Assembly (NCBI GenBank): GCA_033764775.1
Contig: JANRIQ010000030.1
Coordinates: forward strand, 140,233-204,232
Length of the DNA stretch: 64,000 bases
Direction of reading: 5' to 3'
From: JAWXCE01 sp033764775
GTDB lineage: Bacteria; Pseudomonadota; Alphaproteobacteria; Rhizobiales; Rhodomicrobiaceae
Below are positions 42,067 through 50,874 of this stretch, piece by piece (position 1 is the stretch's first letter; every line of letters begins with the position of its first letter). The position numbers and the translations under genes are program-made. The notes below the pieces were generated by a model. It made no database searches and was not told the DNA's origin. It saw nothing but the letters and a program-made list of their open reading frames with translations.

Positions 42067-43359
42067 ATGACCCCACCCCGGCAGCCCGGCCCCGCGCCCG
42101 AGGACGACGCCGACACGATCCATCGGCGCTGGCTGATGAAGCGCCCGTACAGCCTTGACCTGCCCGAAAGCTCTTTCGATCCTTATCTGGTGCTCGGTCT
42201 GCGCCGCGGAGCCTCCAAGACCGACATCCGCGCCGCTTACCTGAAGCTCGCCAAGGAGCTGCATCCGGACCGGCGCGCCGGCGACGCCGAGGCCGAGCGC
42301 CGCTTCAAGGCCATCAACTACGCCTATCACGCCCTGCTCATTTCGCCCCGCCCCGCCGCCCGGCGCACGCTGGCGTCGAGGCTGAGGTCGCCTGCAACGC
42401 TCGCCGCATTGGCGTTTCTGACGCCCGTGATGAGCCTTCTCGCCTACGCCTTCGTCGTCGCGCCGGCGCCGGAAAACTCCACCGCCGTCGCCAAGATCAG
42501 CCTGGACATCGGCAAACTGGCGAGCGATGAGACCGCGCCCGATCCAACCCCAACAGGCGCCGTCGCCGCGGACCCGATCGAGAAACGAGACGTTTCGCCG
42601 CCAAACGCCCCGCGGGCGCCGGTCGAAAGGCTCATCGCCAACATCATGCCCGACGATCTGCAAAGCGAGAGCGAGCAGGCGTTTCTGCGCACCCTGCGCG
42701 AAGAACGCGATATGATCGTTGTGCATGACTATCTGCGGCTGGAGGCGTCAGGGCGCGAGACCGACGCGGCGCGCGAGCATCTGCGCGGCCTCATTCTCGC
42801 AAGCCGCGACCCGCAGCACCTGACGCGGTTTTTGAGCGTCATCCGCCAGCAGGACCACGTTGAGGCCGCGCTCGCCTTGGGCCGACTGCGTGAGCTCTCG
42901 GACGACGGCGACGCAAGCCGCGAAGCGCGCCGGTGGCTCGCCGCAAAACGTGTGAACACCGCCGCCGCCTATCGGGGCTACCTGCGCGATTTCGAAAGCG
43001 GGCGCTACGCATCGGAAAGCCGGGCGCGGCTTGCAGCCCTCACGACGCCCGCCGTCGACCTGCCCAAACCCGTGACGCCGAAGCCCGAGGCTCCGCCGTC
43101 GCTGTCGGCTCTCGCTCGCGCCGAGGCCGCCAAGGAGAGCGAAGCCTGGCGCGCCGCGCGGCAAAACAACACTCCCGCCGCATACGCGGCCTATCTCGCC
43201 AGATATCCGAGGGGTCGTTACGCGTATCAGGCGCAAAGAAAGGTTGCGGCCGTCGATCCCCCGAAACCCCCGACCGCAAGCCGTCCTGTGGAGAGAGTGG
43301 CGCCGCGTCAGCTTTGGCCAACGGCGGACGACCCGTTCGTGGAGCGCCGCGTGCGCTGA
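42067..43359 (+). CDS. Membrane-anchored J-domain protein with C-terminal repeats
   Basis: 430 residues from the ATG at 42067 (TTG 42031 and ATG 42046 are alternatives; no start has a strong ribosome binding site). Residues 38-95 form a DnaJ domain, FDPYLVLGLRRGASKTDIRAAYLKL with the HPD motif in KELHPDRRAG, which stimulates Hsp70 ATPase. One membrane helix follows (LAALAFLTPVMSLLAYAFVV, about 120-140). Two similar motifs lie near the end, AYRGYLRDFESGRYASES and AYAAYLARYPRGRYAYQAQ, a repeat type seen next to caspase-like domains in other bacteria. Topology: J-domain inside, repeats outside. Client unknown. Confidence 0.8.
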   Translation: MTPPRQPGPAPEDDADTIHRRWLMKRPYSLDLPESSFDPYLVLGLRRGASKTDIRAAYLKLAKELHPDRRAGDAEAERRFKAINYAYHALLISPRPAARRTLASRLRSPATLAALAFLTPVMSLLAYAFVVAPAPENSTAVAKISLDIGKLASDETAPDPTPTGAVAADPIEKRDVSPPNAPRAPVERLIANIMPDDLQSESEQAFLRTLREERDMIVVHDYLRLEASGRETDAAREHLRGLILASRDPQHLTRFLSVIRQQDHVEAALALGRLRELSDDGDASREARRWLAAKRVNTAAAYRGYLRDFESGRYASESRARLAALTTPAVDLPKPVTPKPEAPPSLSALARAEAAKESEAWRAARQNNTPAAYAAYLARYPRGRYAYQAQRKVAAVDPPKPPTASRPVERVAPRQLWPTADDPFVERRVR

Positions 43360-43523
43360 CGCCTGCAGCGCTCCGCGGGGGCGCCCGGCGTCGGTGAAGA
43401 TGACCGTTGGCGGCGTCATCAAACCTTTCCATTTGCGGGGTATCGAATAGCCTATGCGGGCGGTTGCGCATTCCCGGCGTCTCAGGGCCGAACACGCAAG
43501 TCGCCGCGCCGCCGAGGAGTGGA

Positions 43524-44303
43524 ATGATCGATCACCCGCCGCTGTTGCGCGCCGAGGCCGTCGAGAAGCGCTTCGGCGCGGTCGCCGCGTGCCGCGCCGT
43601 GTCGTTCGAGCTGTATCCAGGCGAGGTGATGGGCGTCGTCGGTGAGAGCGGCTCCGGCAAGACGACGCTGCTCAATATTCTCGCTGGGCGGCTGCGCCCC
43701 GACGGCGGCCGCGTGATTTACGAGATGCGCAACGGCGCCGAAGCTGACATCCACGCTCTCTCCGAGCCCGCCTTGCGCCTCCTCATGCGCACCGACCTCG
43801 CCTTCGTTCATCAGAACCCGCGCGACGGCCTGCGGCTCGGCGTGAGCGCGGGGGCCAATGTCGGCGAGAGGCTCATGGCCGTCGGCGCGCGGCATTACGG
43901 CGGCATCCGCGGGCAAGCGCTCGACTGGCTGGCGAAAGTGGAGATCGACGGCGCCCGCCTCGACGATCTGCCCCGCACCTTCTCCGGCGGAATGCAGCAG
44001 CGTCTGCAGATCGCGCGCAACCTGGTCACGGCCCCGCGCCTTGTGTTCATGGACGAGCCGACCGGCGGGCTGGACGTGTCGGTGCAGGCGAAGCTCCTCG
44101 ATCTTCTGCGCTCGCTCGTCGCGCGGCTTGGCCTCTCCGTCGTCATCGTCACGCACGATCTGGCGGTGGCCCGGCTGCTCGCGCACCGATTGATGGTGAT
44201 GCGGCGCGGCGAGGTGGTCGAGACCGGCCTGACCGATCAGGTGCTGGACGATCCGCAGCACGAATACACCCAGCTCCTCGTCTCGTCCGTGCTGCACGCC
44301 TGA
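43524..44303 (+). CDS. phnK: C-P lyase complex ATP-binding subunit PhnK
   Basis: 259 residues from the ATG at 43524 (GAGGAGTGGA upstream). ABC-type ATPase that docks on the PhnGHIJ core of carbon-phosphorus lyase. PhnK-specific stretches: VHQNPRDGLRLGVSAGANVGERLMAVGARHYGGIR and GLTDQVLDDPQHEYTQLLVSSVL. Walker A GESGSGKTT, signature FSGGMQQR, Walker B LVFMDEPTGGLD. Its usual partners phnG, phnH, phnI and phnJ are not upstream; a J-domain gene is. phnLMN lie 2.7 kb downstream past an RTX gene. Translation start and family assignment are firm. Confidence 0.95.
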   Translation: MIDHPPLLRAEAVEKRFGAVAACRAVSFELYPGEVMGVVGESGSGKTTLLNILAGRLRPDGGRVIYEMRNGAEADIHALSEPALRLLMRTDLAFVHQNPRDGLRLGVSAGANVGERLMAVGARHYGGIRGQALDWLAKVEIDGARLDDLPRTFSGGMQQRLQIARNLVTAPRLVFMDEPTGGLDVSVQAKLLDLLRSLVARLGLSVVIVTHDLAVARLLAHRLMVMRRGEVVETGLTDQVLDDPQHEYTQLLVSSVLHA

Positions 44304-44358
44304 CGCAACCGAACTCCGCCCGCGCCGTTTCCCCGTCCGGTACGAACAGGAGCGAGTG

Positions 44359-44574
44359 ATGACGACGTTCAAGAAGGGCGACGAGGTGAGTTGGAAGTGG
44401 GGCTCGAACGAGGCGCGCGGGCGCGTTGTGAAAAAATACACCGACACCGTGACGCGCGAGATCAAAGGCAAAGAGATCACGCGCAAGGCGAGTGAGGACG
44501 AGCCGGCCTACCTGATTGAGCAAGAGGACGGCGACGAGGTGCTCAAGTCAGCGTCGGAACTGAGCCGCGCTTGA
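44359..44574 (+). CDS. DUF2945 (HVA1/Tudor-like) small protein
   Basis: 71 residues; ATG at 44359, six bases after AGGAG. Strongly charged, one SH3/Tudor-like barrel: FKKGDEVSWKWGSNEARGRVVKKYTD, ending YLIEQEDGDEVLKSASEL. DUF2945 proteins are widespread, small and soluble, with no proven function. Follows phnK on the same strand by 55 bp; the family is not otherwise tied to phosphonate use. Confidence 0.88.
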   Translation: MTTFKKGDEVSWKWGSNEARGRVVKKYTDTVTREIKGKEITRKASEDEPAYLIEQEDGDEVLKSASELSRA

Positions 44575-44593
44575 GCCCTGCCGCCGCCCCAGT

Positions 44594-46789
44594 CTAAATG
44601 ACGATGAAGTCCGAGCTGGTCAGGCCGAGACCGGACGCCAGGTCGGCGAAGCGCACCTGCGCCTGGCCGCCGACGCCGTCGGCGTCGTAGAACAGGTCGC
44701 CTGTCGCAGAATTGTAGATGACCCGGTCGGCCGCGTCCGCGGCGGCCATGCCGACATGAAAGGCTGAAGGAGCAAGCGCGCCCGTCGAGGTCAGCGTGGT
44801 GAAAACCGCGTTCTCCAAGTGAATGGTGTCGTCAAGAACGTTGTAATCGACAATGACGTCCACATTGTTCGGCCCGAGCCCGGTGCTGAAGACGAAGATG
44901 TCGGCGCCGGACGAACCGCTCAGGCTGTCATTGCCGAGCCCGCCATTCAGCGTGTTCGCGCCCGTGTTGCCGATGAGAATGTTGTTGAGTGCGTTGCCGG
45001 TTCCGTTCACCGAGGCCGAGCCGGACAGCGTGAGGTTCTCCACATTGGCCGACAGCGTGTAACTCACGGCGCTCAACACTCGGTCGGTCCCCTGGTTGGC
45101 CAGCTCGACCACGACATCGCCGACATTGTCGACGATCAGCGTGTCGTCGCCGGCGCCGCCTTGAAGCGTGTCGGCTCCGAGGCCGCCGGTGAGGGTGTCG
45201 TTGCCGCCGCCCCCGGTCAGCGTGTTGGAGGCCGCGTTGCCTACGATGACGTTGTTGAGAGCGTTTCCTACGCCATTAATTGGCGCCGAACCGGTCAGCG
45301 TGAGATTTTCGACATTCAGTCCGAGCGTGTAGGACACCGTGCTGTTGACCTGATCCACGCCTTGTCCGAACTGCTCGGCGATTGCATCGCCGACATTGTC
45401 GACCACGTAGGTGTCGCTCGCCAGGCCGCCGATCATCGTGTCCGCGCCTGCGCCGCCGTTGATCACGTCGTTGAAGATCGTGCCGTCGATCGTATCGTTT
45501 CCGCTCGTGCCGTTGATTGGCCCGGCGAACAGCGGGTTGGCGACGGCGAAAACATCGGTCAGAAGGTCGTTATCGTCGGGCACGAGGTCACTTGCGCGTG
45601 ACAAGAACGTGATGACGCGTCCGTCATCTGAAATCTGCGGCAATCCCGAGTTGTCGTTGGTGTTCACACCGTCGTCGCCGGCGGCGTTAAAGTCGACCGA
45701 CACCCTTGCGATCCGACCTGTTTGACGGTCGTAAACAAAGATGTCGTCGCGATTGTTGGTGTCGTCGGCCACGAGGTTGGTCGCGTCGGACTGAAACACG
45801 ACGTACCGGCCATCGCCGGACAGCGAGGGGTTGAACATCGCTCCATCGGAGGAGACGCCGCTGTTGCCGAACGCGATGCGCGAGATAACCCCGTTTGACG
45901 TGGTCGCGATAAAGATGTCCGTGTTCCCGTTCAGATCATTCGCCACGAGATTGGTCGCGGACGACTGGAAAGCGACGAACCTGCCGTCGGCCGACAACAC
46001 GGCGTTGCGGGATGTTCCATTTCCGTCGATCTGCGTGCCGCTGCTTCCCGGGGCGGCCGAGATTTTGCGCATCACGTTGGAGTTGCGGTCAAAAACGAAC
46101 ACATCCTCGCTATTGTTCTCACTGGCGTCGGCCACGAGGTCGCCGGCCGTTGAACTGAAGGCGACATAGCGCCCGTCATCGGAAATGTCCGGATTGACGG
46201 AACTGCGATTTGCGGAAAAGCCGGACAAGTTGTTCGTGATGCGCTGGATGGCGCCGGTTTGTATATTCTTGACGAATATGTCGCTTGAACCGTTGAGATC
46301 GTTGGGCGCAAAGTTCGTCGCAACAGACTCGAAGACAACGAACTGATTGTTGCCGGATACAACAGGCAGAAATGAGTCCCCATTCGCCTCGGCGCCGGAC
46401 GATGTTGTCGATATGCGCCGCAACTCCTGCCCCGGCAGCGCGAACCGGTCGTAAATGAAGATGTCGTCGAAATCGTTTACATCGTCCAAGATGAGATTCG
46501 TCGCGCCGGAGCTGAAAACGATGTAACGACTGTCGGCTGAGATTGATGGGTCGGAGAAACTGCTGTTGGGCGCGGCGCCGCCAAGACCAATCGTTAGGCG
46601 AGTGATGGTGTCTGTCTGGCGATCATAAAGAAACAAGTTGTTGAATATGTTGATATAGTTGCCACCGGCAAGGTTTGAGGCGTTCGACTCGAACACGACA
46701 TAACGTCCATCGCCGTTCAATGTGGGCAACTCCGATGAACCATTTGCTTGAACGCCCTGATTATTGACTGAAATGATTTCTGTGGCCAT
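44594..46789 (-). CDS. Type I-secreted RTX protein with TolB/PD40-like propeller repeats
   Basis: 731 residues, no N-terminal signal peptide. Residues 1-420 repeat a beta-propeller unit: GDGRYVVFESNASNLA, ADSRYIVFSSGATNLI, DDGRYVAFSSTAGDLV, GDGRYVVFQSDATNLV, each followed by a DIFVYDRQTG-type strand. Residues 430-640 are hemolysin-type calcium-binding nonapeptides (GTSGNDTIDG, GGAGADTMIGG, GGGGNDTLTGG, GGLGNDSLSG). The C-terminal 90 residues (LDDTIHLENAVFTTL to SDFIVI) resemble type I secretion signals. Extracellular; role unknown. No hlyBD-like genes nearby. It splits phnK from phnLMN, on the opposite strand. Confidence 0.9.
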   Translation of the reverse strand: MATEIISVNNQGVQANGSSELPTLNGDGRYVVFESNASNLAGGNYINIFNNLFLYDRQTDTITRLTIGLGGAAPNSSFSDPSISADSRYIVFSSGATNLILDDVNDFDDIFIYDRFALPGQELRRISTTSSGAEANGDSFLPVVSGNNQFVVFESVATNFAPNDLNGSSDIFVKNIQTGAIQRITNNLSGFSANRSSVNPDISDDGRYVAFSSTAGDLVADASENNSEDVFVFDRNSNVMRKISAAPGSSGTQIDGNGTSRNAVLSADGRFVAFQSSATNLVANDLNGNTDIFIATTSNGVISRIAFGNSGVSSDGAMFNPSLSGDGRYVVFQSDATNLVADDTNNRDDIFVYDRQTGRIARVSVDFNAAGDDGVNTNDNSGLPQISDDGRVITFLSRASDLVPDDNDLLTDVFAVANPLFAGPINGTSGNDTIDGTIFNDVINGGAGADTMIGGLASDTYVVDNVGDAIAEQFGQGVDQVNSTVSYTLGLNVENLTLTGSAPINGVGNALNNVIVGNAASNTLTGGGGNDTLTGGLGADTLQGGAGDDTLIVDNVGDVVVELANQGTDRVLSAVSYTLSANVENLTLSGSASVNGTGNALNNILIGNTGANTLNGGLGNDSLSGSSGADIFVFSTGLGPNNVDVIVDYNVLDDTIHLENAVFTTLTSTGALAPSAFHVGMAAADAADRVIYNSATGDLFYDADGVGGQAQVRFADLASGLGLTSSDFIVI

Positions 46790-46974
46790 GAACGCACCCT
46801 CCGAGGTTTGTATTATTTATGCAATGACGATCACACTGCAAAAAAATTATAAAAAACCTATTCGCTACCTAGTTCTCTGGCAAGATTTTATTGTGCATCC
46901 GGGGTGAATTTACTTAACTTGTGGAGTTTTCGTCCGCGCCTCCGAATTTCATCCTGCTGACATCATCGACGCGT

Positions 46975-47676
46975 ATGGCACGCGTTATGCTTACCATCGT
47001 CAACGCTGGCAAAAGCTTCACGCTGCACGCGCAGGGCGGCGTCCGTATCCCCGTGCTGTCCGCCGTATCCCTGTCCGTCGCGGCAGGCGAAGCGGTGGCG
47101 CTGTCCGGCCCGTCCGGCGCGGGCAAAAGCTCGCTGATGCGAATGATTTACGGCAACTACGCCTGCCATGAGGGCCAAATCCGCGTGGAGCATCGCGGCG
47201 CCGAGGTGGACATCGCCCGCGCCGCGCCGCGCGTCATCCTCGACGTCCGCCGTGTCACCATGGGCTACATCAGCCAGTTCCTTCGCGTTATCCCCCGCGT
47301 GCCCGCGCTTGACGTGGTCGCCGAGCCGATGCTCGCGCGCGGCGCCGATCCGGAGGCCGCCAAAACGCGCGCCCGCGATCTCCTCACGCGCCTGCGCATC
47401 CCCGAACGGCTCTGGCCCCTCTCGCCCGTCACCTTCTCCGGCGGCGAGCAGCAGCGCGTCAATATCGCGCGCGGGTTTGCGACGCCCTACCCGCTCATGC
47501 TGCTCGATGAGCCGACCGCGTCGCTTGACGCCGCGAACCGCGCAACCGTAATTGAGATGATCGGGGAGGCGCGCGCCGCCGGGACGGCCATTGTGGGCAT
47601 ATTCCATGACGAGGCGGTGCGCGACGCCGCGTCGACCCGCGTCTTTGATCTCGCGGCGGCGCAACAGCACGGATAG
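46975..47676 (+). CDS. phnL: C-P lyase accessory ATP-binding protein PhnL
   Basis: 233 residues from the ATG at 46975; ATG 46987 is equally possible, and no good ribosome binding site was seen for either. PhnL family: VNAGKSFTLHAQGGVRIPVL, Walker A GPSGAGKSS, then MGYISQFLRVIPRVPALDVVAEPML, signature FSGGEQQRVNIARGF, LLDEPTASLDAANRATV and the PhnL-specific AIVGIFHDEAVRD. Acts with PhnI in making the ribosyl-triphosphonate intermediate. First of phnL-phnM-phnN. Upstream 46790-46974 is AT-rich and shared with the divergent RTX gene; no Pho box recognised there. Confidence 0.94.
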   Translation: MARVMLTIVNAGKSFTLHAQGGVRIPVLSAVSLSVAAGEAVALSGPSGAGKSSLMRMIYGNYACHEGQIRVEHRGAEVDIARAAPRVILDVRRVTMGYISQFLRVIPRVPALDVVAEPMLARGADPEAAKTRARDLLTRLRIPERLWPLSPVTFSGGEQQRVNIARGFATPYPLMLLDEPTASLDAANRATVIEMIGEARAAGTAIVGIFHDEAVRDAASTRVFDLAAAQQHG

Positions 47677-47679
47677 GCC

Positions 47680-48825
47680 ATGCAAGAGCAGATTTTCACG
47701 AACGCCAGGATCGTGCTGGCCGATGAGGTTATTGAGCGGGGCGCCATCGCCGTTAGAGACGGCGTGATCGCGGAGATCGACCGCAGCCCCAGCCGCGCAG
47801 CCAGCACCTTCGATTTCGGCGGCGACCTGTTGATCCCCGGCCTCATCGAACTCCACACCGACAACGTTGAGCGCCACATCATGCCGCGCCCCAACGCGCA
47901 TTGGCCGGCCGACGCCGCGATGCTCGCCCATGACCGCGAAATCGCCGCCTCCGGCATCACCACGGTGCTGAACGCGCTGTGCGTCGGCGAGGTGCACTCC
48001 CGCTCCGCCCGCCTGGAAATCCTTCACGAACTGCACGCCGCGATGGAGGATATGCGCGCCGCCGACGCCTTCAAGGCGGACCATTACATCCACTGGCGCT
48101 GCGAGATCAGCTATGGCGGCCTGCCCGAGCTGCTCGCCCCGCTCATGGACTACAAAAACATCAAGCTCGTCTCGGTGATGGATCATACGCCCGGGCAGCG
48201 GCAGTTCATGGACGTCACGCGCTACGCCGAGTATTACCAGGGCAAGTTCGCCATGTCGGACGCCGAGCTGCAGGCGTTCATCGACCAGCGTAAGGCGGAT
48301 CAGGAGCGCTTCAGCGCCGCGAACCGCGCCATGGTGGTGGAGTGGAGCCAGGAGCGCGGCATCCCGCTCGCCAGCCACGACGACGCGACCGCCGCCCATG
48401 TGGACGAGGCGGTGCGCGACCGCATGGCCATCGCCGAGTTCCCGACGACGCTCGAAGCCGCGCGGGCGAGCCACGAGGCCGGCCTCGCCGTGCTCATGGG
48501 CGGGCCTAACATCGTGCGCGGCAAGTCGCACTCCGGCAACATCGCGGCGAGGCAATTGGGCGAGCTCGGCGTGCTCGACATCATCTCCAGCGATTACGTG
48601 CCCGCCTCGCTCCTTTACGGCGCGTTGACGCTGGAGCGCGAGGTCGAGGCGATCACCCTGCCCCAGGCCATCGCGACGGTTACAAAGAACCCCGCGCGCG
48701 CCTGCGGCTTCGAGGATCGCGGCGAGATCGCCATCGGCCAGCGCGCAGACCTGGTGCGCGTGCGCCCCACGGAGCGCGCGCCGGTCGTGCGCGACGTCTG
48801 GCGGCTCGGCGAGAAAGTGGCGTGA
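47680..48825 (+). CDS. phnM: Alpha-D-ribose 1-methylphosphonate 5-triphosphate diphosphatase
   Basis: 381 residues; ATG three bases after the phnL stop, with GGATAGGCC before it. Amidohydrolase of the C-P lyase pathway that removes pyrophosphate from the ribosyl triphosphonate. Metal motifs: IPGLIELHTDNVERHIMPRP, the EISYGGLPELL/SVMDHTPGQRQF region, ASHDDATAAHVDEA and IISSDYVPASLLYGA. Length normal. The stop overlaps the phnN start (GTGA). Confidence 0.96.
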   Translation: MQEQIFTNARIVLADEVIERGAIAVRDGVIAEIDRSPSRAASTFDFGGDLLIPGLIELHTDNVERHIMPRPNAHWPADAAMLAHDREIAASGITTVLNALCVGEVHSRSARLEILHELHAAMEDMRAADAFKADHYIHWRCEISYGGLPELLAPLMDYKNIKLVSVMDHTPGQRQFMDVTRYAEYYQGKFAMSDAELQAFIDQRKADQERFSAANRAMVVEWSQERGIPLASHDDATAAHVDEAVRDRMAIAEFPTTLEAARASHEAGLAVLMGGPNIVRGKSHSGNIAARQLGELGVLDIISSDYVPASLLYGALTLEREVEAITLPQAIATVTKNPARACGFEDRGEIAIGQRADLVRVRPTERAPVVRDVWRLGEKVA

Positions 48826-49433
48826 GCGGCGTCTTCATCTGCGTCGTGGGGCCATCGGGAGCGGGCAAGGACACGCTCATCAACGCGGCTCGCGCGCATT
48901 TTGCAAGCGACGCGCGTTTTTACTTTCCCCAGCGCTACATCTCACGCGGCGCGACGCCGGACGAACCGCACATCCCGATCTCGGAGGCGGAGTTCGAGCG
49001 TCGCCGTCGCGCGAACGAGTTTTTCCTGCATTGGCGTGCGCACGGCGTCGCCTACGCGCTCGGCCGCGATGTCGACGCGGCGCTTCAGGCGGGTAAAACC
49101 GTGGTCGCCAACATCTCGCGCGCAATGATCGGCGCGGCGCGCGACGCCTGGTCCCGCACCCTCGTCATTCACGTCACCGTCGATCCCGCCGTGCTCCGCG
49201 CGCGGCTCGAGGCTCGCGGACGGGACAGCGCCGAGGATGTCAACGCCAGGCTGCAGCGCGGGGCCGAGGTGGAGGTGACGCCTGCGCCTTGGGTGCGCCC
49301 GTTCGACAACTCCGCGCATGTCTCGGAGACCGCCCCGCGCTTCATGGCGCTGATTGAACGCTTAGCGCGGGAGCGGGAAACGTTCGATGAGCCGGAACGG
49401 GCCGTCGCCGCCGGGGTCGCCGAACAGGCATAG
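48822..49433 (+). CDS. phnN: Ribose 1,5-bisphosphate phosphokinase
   Basis: 203 residues from the GTG at 48822, inside the phnM stop region. P-loop kinase (guanylate-kinase-like) that makes PRPP from ribose 1,5-bisphosphate at the end of the C-P lyase pathway. Walker A GPSGAGKDTLINAA, then PQRYISRGATPDEPHIPISEAEF and FFLHWRAHGVAYAL, as in PhnN. C-terminus overlaps the convergent DUF1045 gene by 72 bp. No phnO or phnP follows. Confidence 0.95.
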   Translation: MSGVFICVVGPSGAGKDTLINAARAHFASDARFYFPQRYISRGATPDEPHIPISEAEFERRRRANEFFLHWRAHGVAYALGRDVDAALQAGKTVVANISRAMIGAARDAWSRTLVIHVTVDPAVLRARLEARGRDSAEDVNARLQRGAEVEVTPAPWVRPFDNSAHVSETAPRFMALIERLARERETFDEPERAVAAGVAEQA

Positions 49434-50054
49434 CTCTTCGATGGCGAGTGGGCCGGCGCAGAACGGCGCCACAGCGGGCGCAAGCGCATCGCGCACCTCA
49501 GACAGCTCGGCGGTGGGCAACGGCCCGGCCAGCGTGACGTGAAAGCGGAATTCAGACAGCACGTAAGGGTAGCCGAACTGCCCCAACAGCGCGGCCTGAT
49601 GCGCGGGCAGATCGCGCGGGCGCCGGGCACGGTCGGCGTCGTTAAGCGGCGCGCGGAACGCGTCGAACGCCACGACGCACTCGGCGGCGAGCCAGTCCAG
49701 ATCGGCGAGCGGCGTCTCGGGCAGCAGCGTCAGATAATCGCCATAGGCATGCAACTTCAGCGGCCCGGCGGCGAAGCGGCGGCGGCGCGAGGCGAACGCG
49801 GCCATGGCGGCGCGCAACTCGCTCTCGTCGCGGCCGGGCGCGAGCCGGAACGGCGCCTTCATCGTCGCGTGCAGACAGTAACGGCGGGGGGAGGCGACGG
49901 CGCGCTGCGACAGCGCGTACGGCAGGCCAAAATGCTCGCGGGTGAGTGTGTAGGCGCCCGCCTCCGCGTCGGACCCGAGCCACGCGCGCCCGAACTCCGC
50001 AAGCCCCGAACCACGCGGCGGCGCCCAGTAAATAGCGTAGCGCTCGAAAGTCAT
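49362..50054 (-). CDS. DUF1045 phosphonate-operon protein (2H phosphoesterase-like)
   Basis: 230 residues. Starts YAIYWAPPRGSGL, typical of the DUF1045 'phosphonate metabolism protein' family. Two HxT motifs, HATMKAP near residue 63 and HVTLAGP near 173, define the 2H phosphoesterase superfamily, whose members open cyclic phosphates or ligate RNA ends. The C-P lyase pathway makes a ribosyl 1,2-cyclic phosphate normally opened by PhnP. No phnP is seen here, so this protein may do that step; this is inference. ATG overlaps the stop of the alpha/beta hydrolase gene (ATGA). Confidence 0.87.
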   Translation of the reverse strand: MTFERYAIYWAPPRGSGLAEFGRAWLGSDAEAGAYTLTREHFGLPYALSQRAVASPRRYCLHATMKAPFRLAPGRDESELRAAMAAFASRRRRFAAGPLKLHAYGDYLTLLPETPLADLDWLAAECVVAFDAFRAPLNDADRARRPRDLPAHQAALLGQFGYPYVLSEFRFHVTLAGPLPTAELSEVRDALAPAVAPFCAGPLAIEELCLFGDPGGDGPFRLIERFPLPR

Positions 50055-50806
50055 GCGAGGAAGGCGAGCACGCCGTCCTTGAATGCGCGGTCGCCCACGG
50101 CTTTCTGGTGGTCGCGGCCGGGGATGTCCAGCACCTGCGCGTTCGGGATGTGCGGCTGCAGCGGGCGAGCCTCGCCGGCGATCACGTCATGCTCGCCGAC
50201 CGCGATCAGCACCGGCATGGTGAGCGTCGCCAGCATCTCCGGCGTGATTTTCTCCCGGCTCGACCGTATGCAGGCGGCGAGGGCGCGGCGGTCGCTGCCA
50301 GTTTGGTCGGCGAACAATCGGAAGGACCGAGCGGCGTCGTTCGTCACGTCTTCGGGCTTGTCGGCGAGCAACGCAGCCGCGATCGGCCCCGCGCCGCCGA
50401 CGCCCACCACGAGATTGATCCCTAGCCCGCCGATGACCAGCCGCCGCACGCGCGCGGGGTGGGCGATGGCCAGGAACGTCGCGATGCGCGCGCCCATGGA
50501 ATAGCCGATCACATCCGCCCGCTCCACGCCGAGATGATCGAGCAGCGCGCGCGCATCCTCGGCCATCAGGCGCGCGCCGTAAGCGGCTTCATCGTAAAGC
50601 TTCTCGCTGTCGCCGTGGCCGCGATTGTCGAGCGCGATCACGCGGCGCCCCGCCTTTTTCAGCGTCTCCACCCAGCCGGTATTGACCCAGTTCACCGCCT
50701 TGTTGGACGCGAAACCGTGGATGAGCAGCGCCGGCTCGCGGCTGTCCGCCCCGTGGCCTTCGTCGATGTAAGCGATGCGGACGCCGTCCGATAAAAAACT
50801 GCTCAT
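50051..50806 (-). CDS. Alpha/beta-fold hydrolase
   Basis: 251 residues from the ATG at 50806 (in-frame TTG at 50815 rejected). Catalytic framework: LLIHGFASN (oxyanion), DNRGHGDSEK, nucleophile elbow IGYSMGARIA, Asp in VGEHDVIAG and His in PGRDHQKAV. Cytoplasmic; substrate not predictable. Transcribed first in a two-gene operon with the DUF1045 phosphoesterase; the stop and start overlap by four bases. Confidence 0.9.
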   Translation of the reverse strand: MSSFLSDGVRIAYIDEGHGADSREPALLIHGFASNKAVNWVNTGWVETLKKAGRRVIALDNRGHGDSEKLYDEAAYGARLMAEDARALLDHLGVERADVIGYSMGARIATFLAIAHPARVRRLVIGGLGINLVVGVGGAGPIAAALLADKPEDVTNDAARSFRLFADQTGSDRRALAACIRSSREKITPEMLATLTMPVLIAVGEHDVIAGEARPLQPHIPNAQVLDIPGRDHQKAVGDRAFKDGVLAFLA

Positions 50807-50874
50807 GGCTTTCAACAGATTTTGTGGCCGATCGGTTTGCGAAGGCTGCGTCGCCCCTTTATATGCAATCTTGC

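Noticed and set aside
43360..43523. Possible Pho box before phnK
   Set aside because: Only an isolated GTCAT occurs; no second unit at the right distance.
46790..46974. Possible Pho box before phnL
   Set aside because: Scanned both strands for CTGTCAT-like heptamers in 11-base phase; none found.
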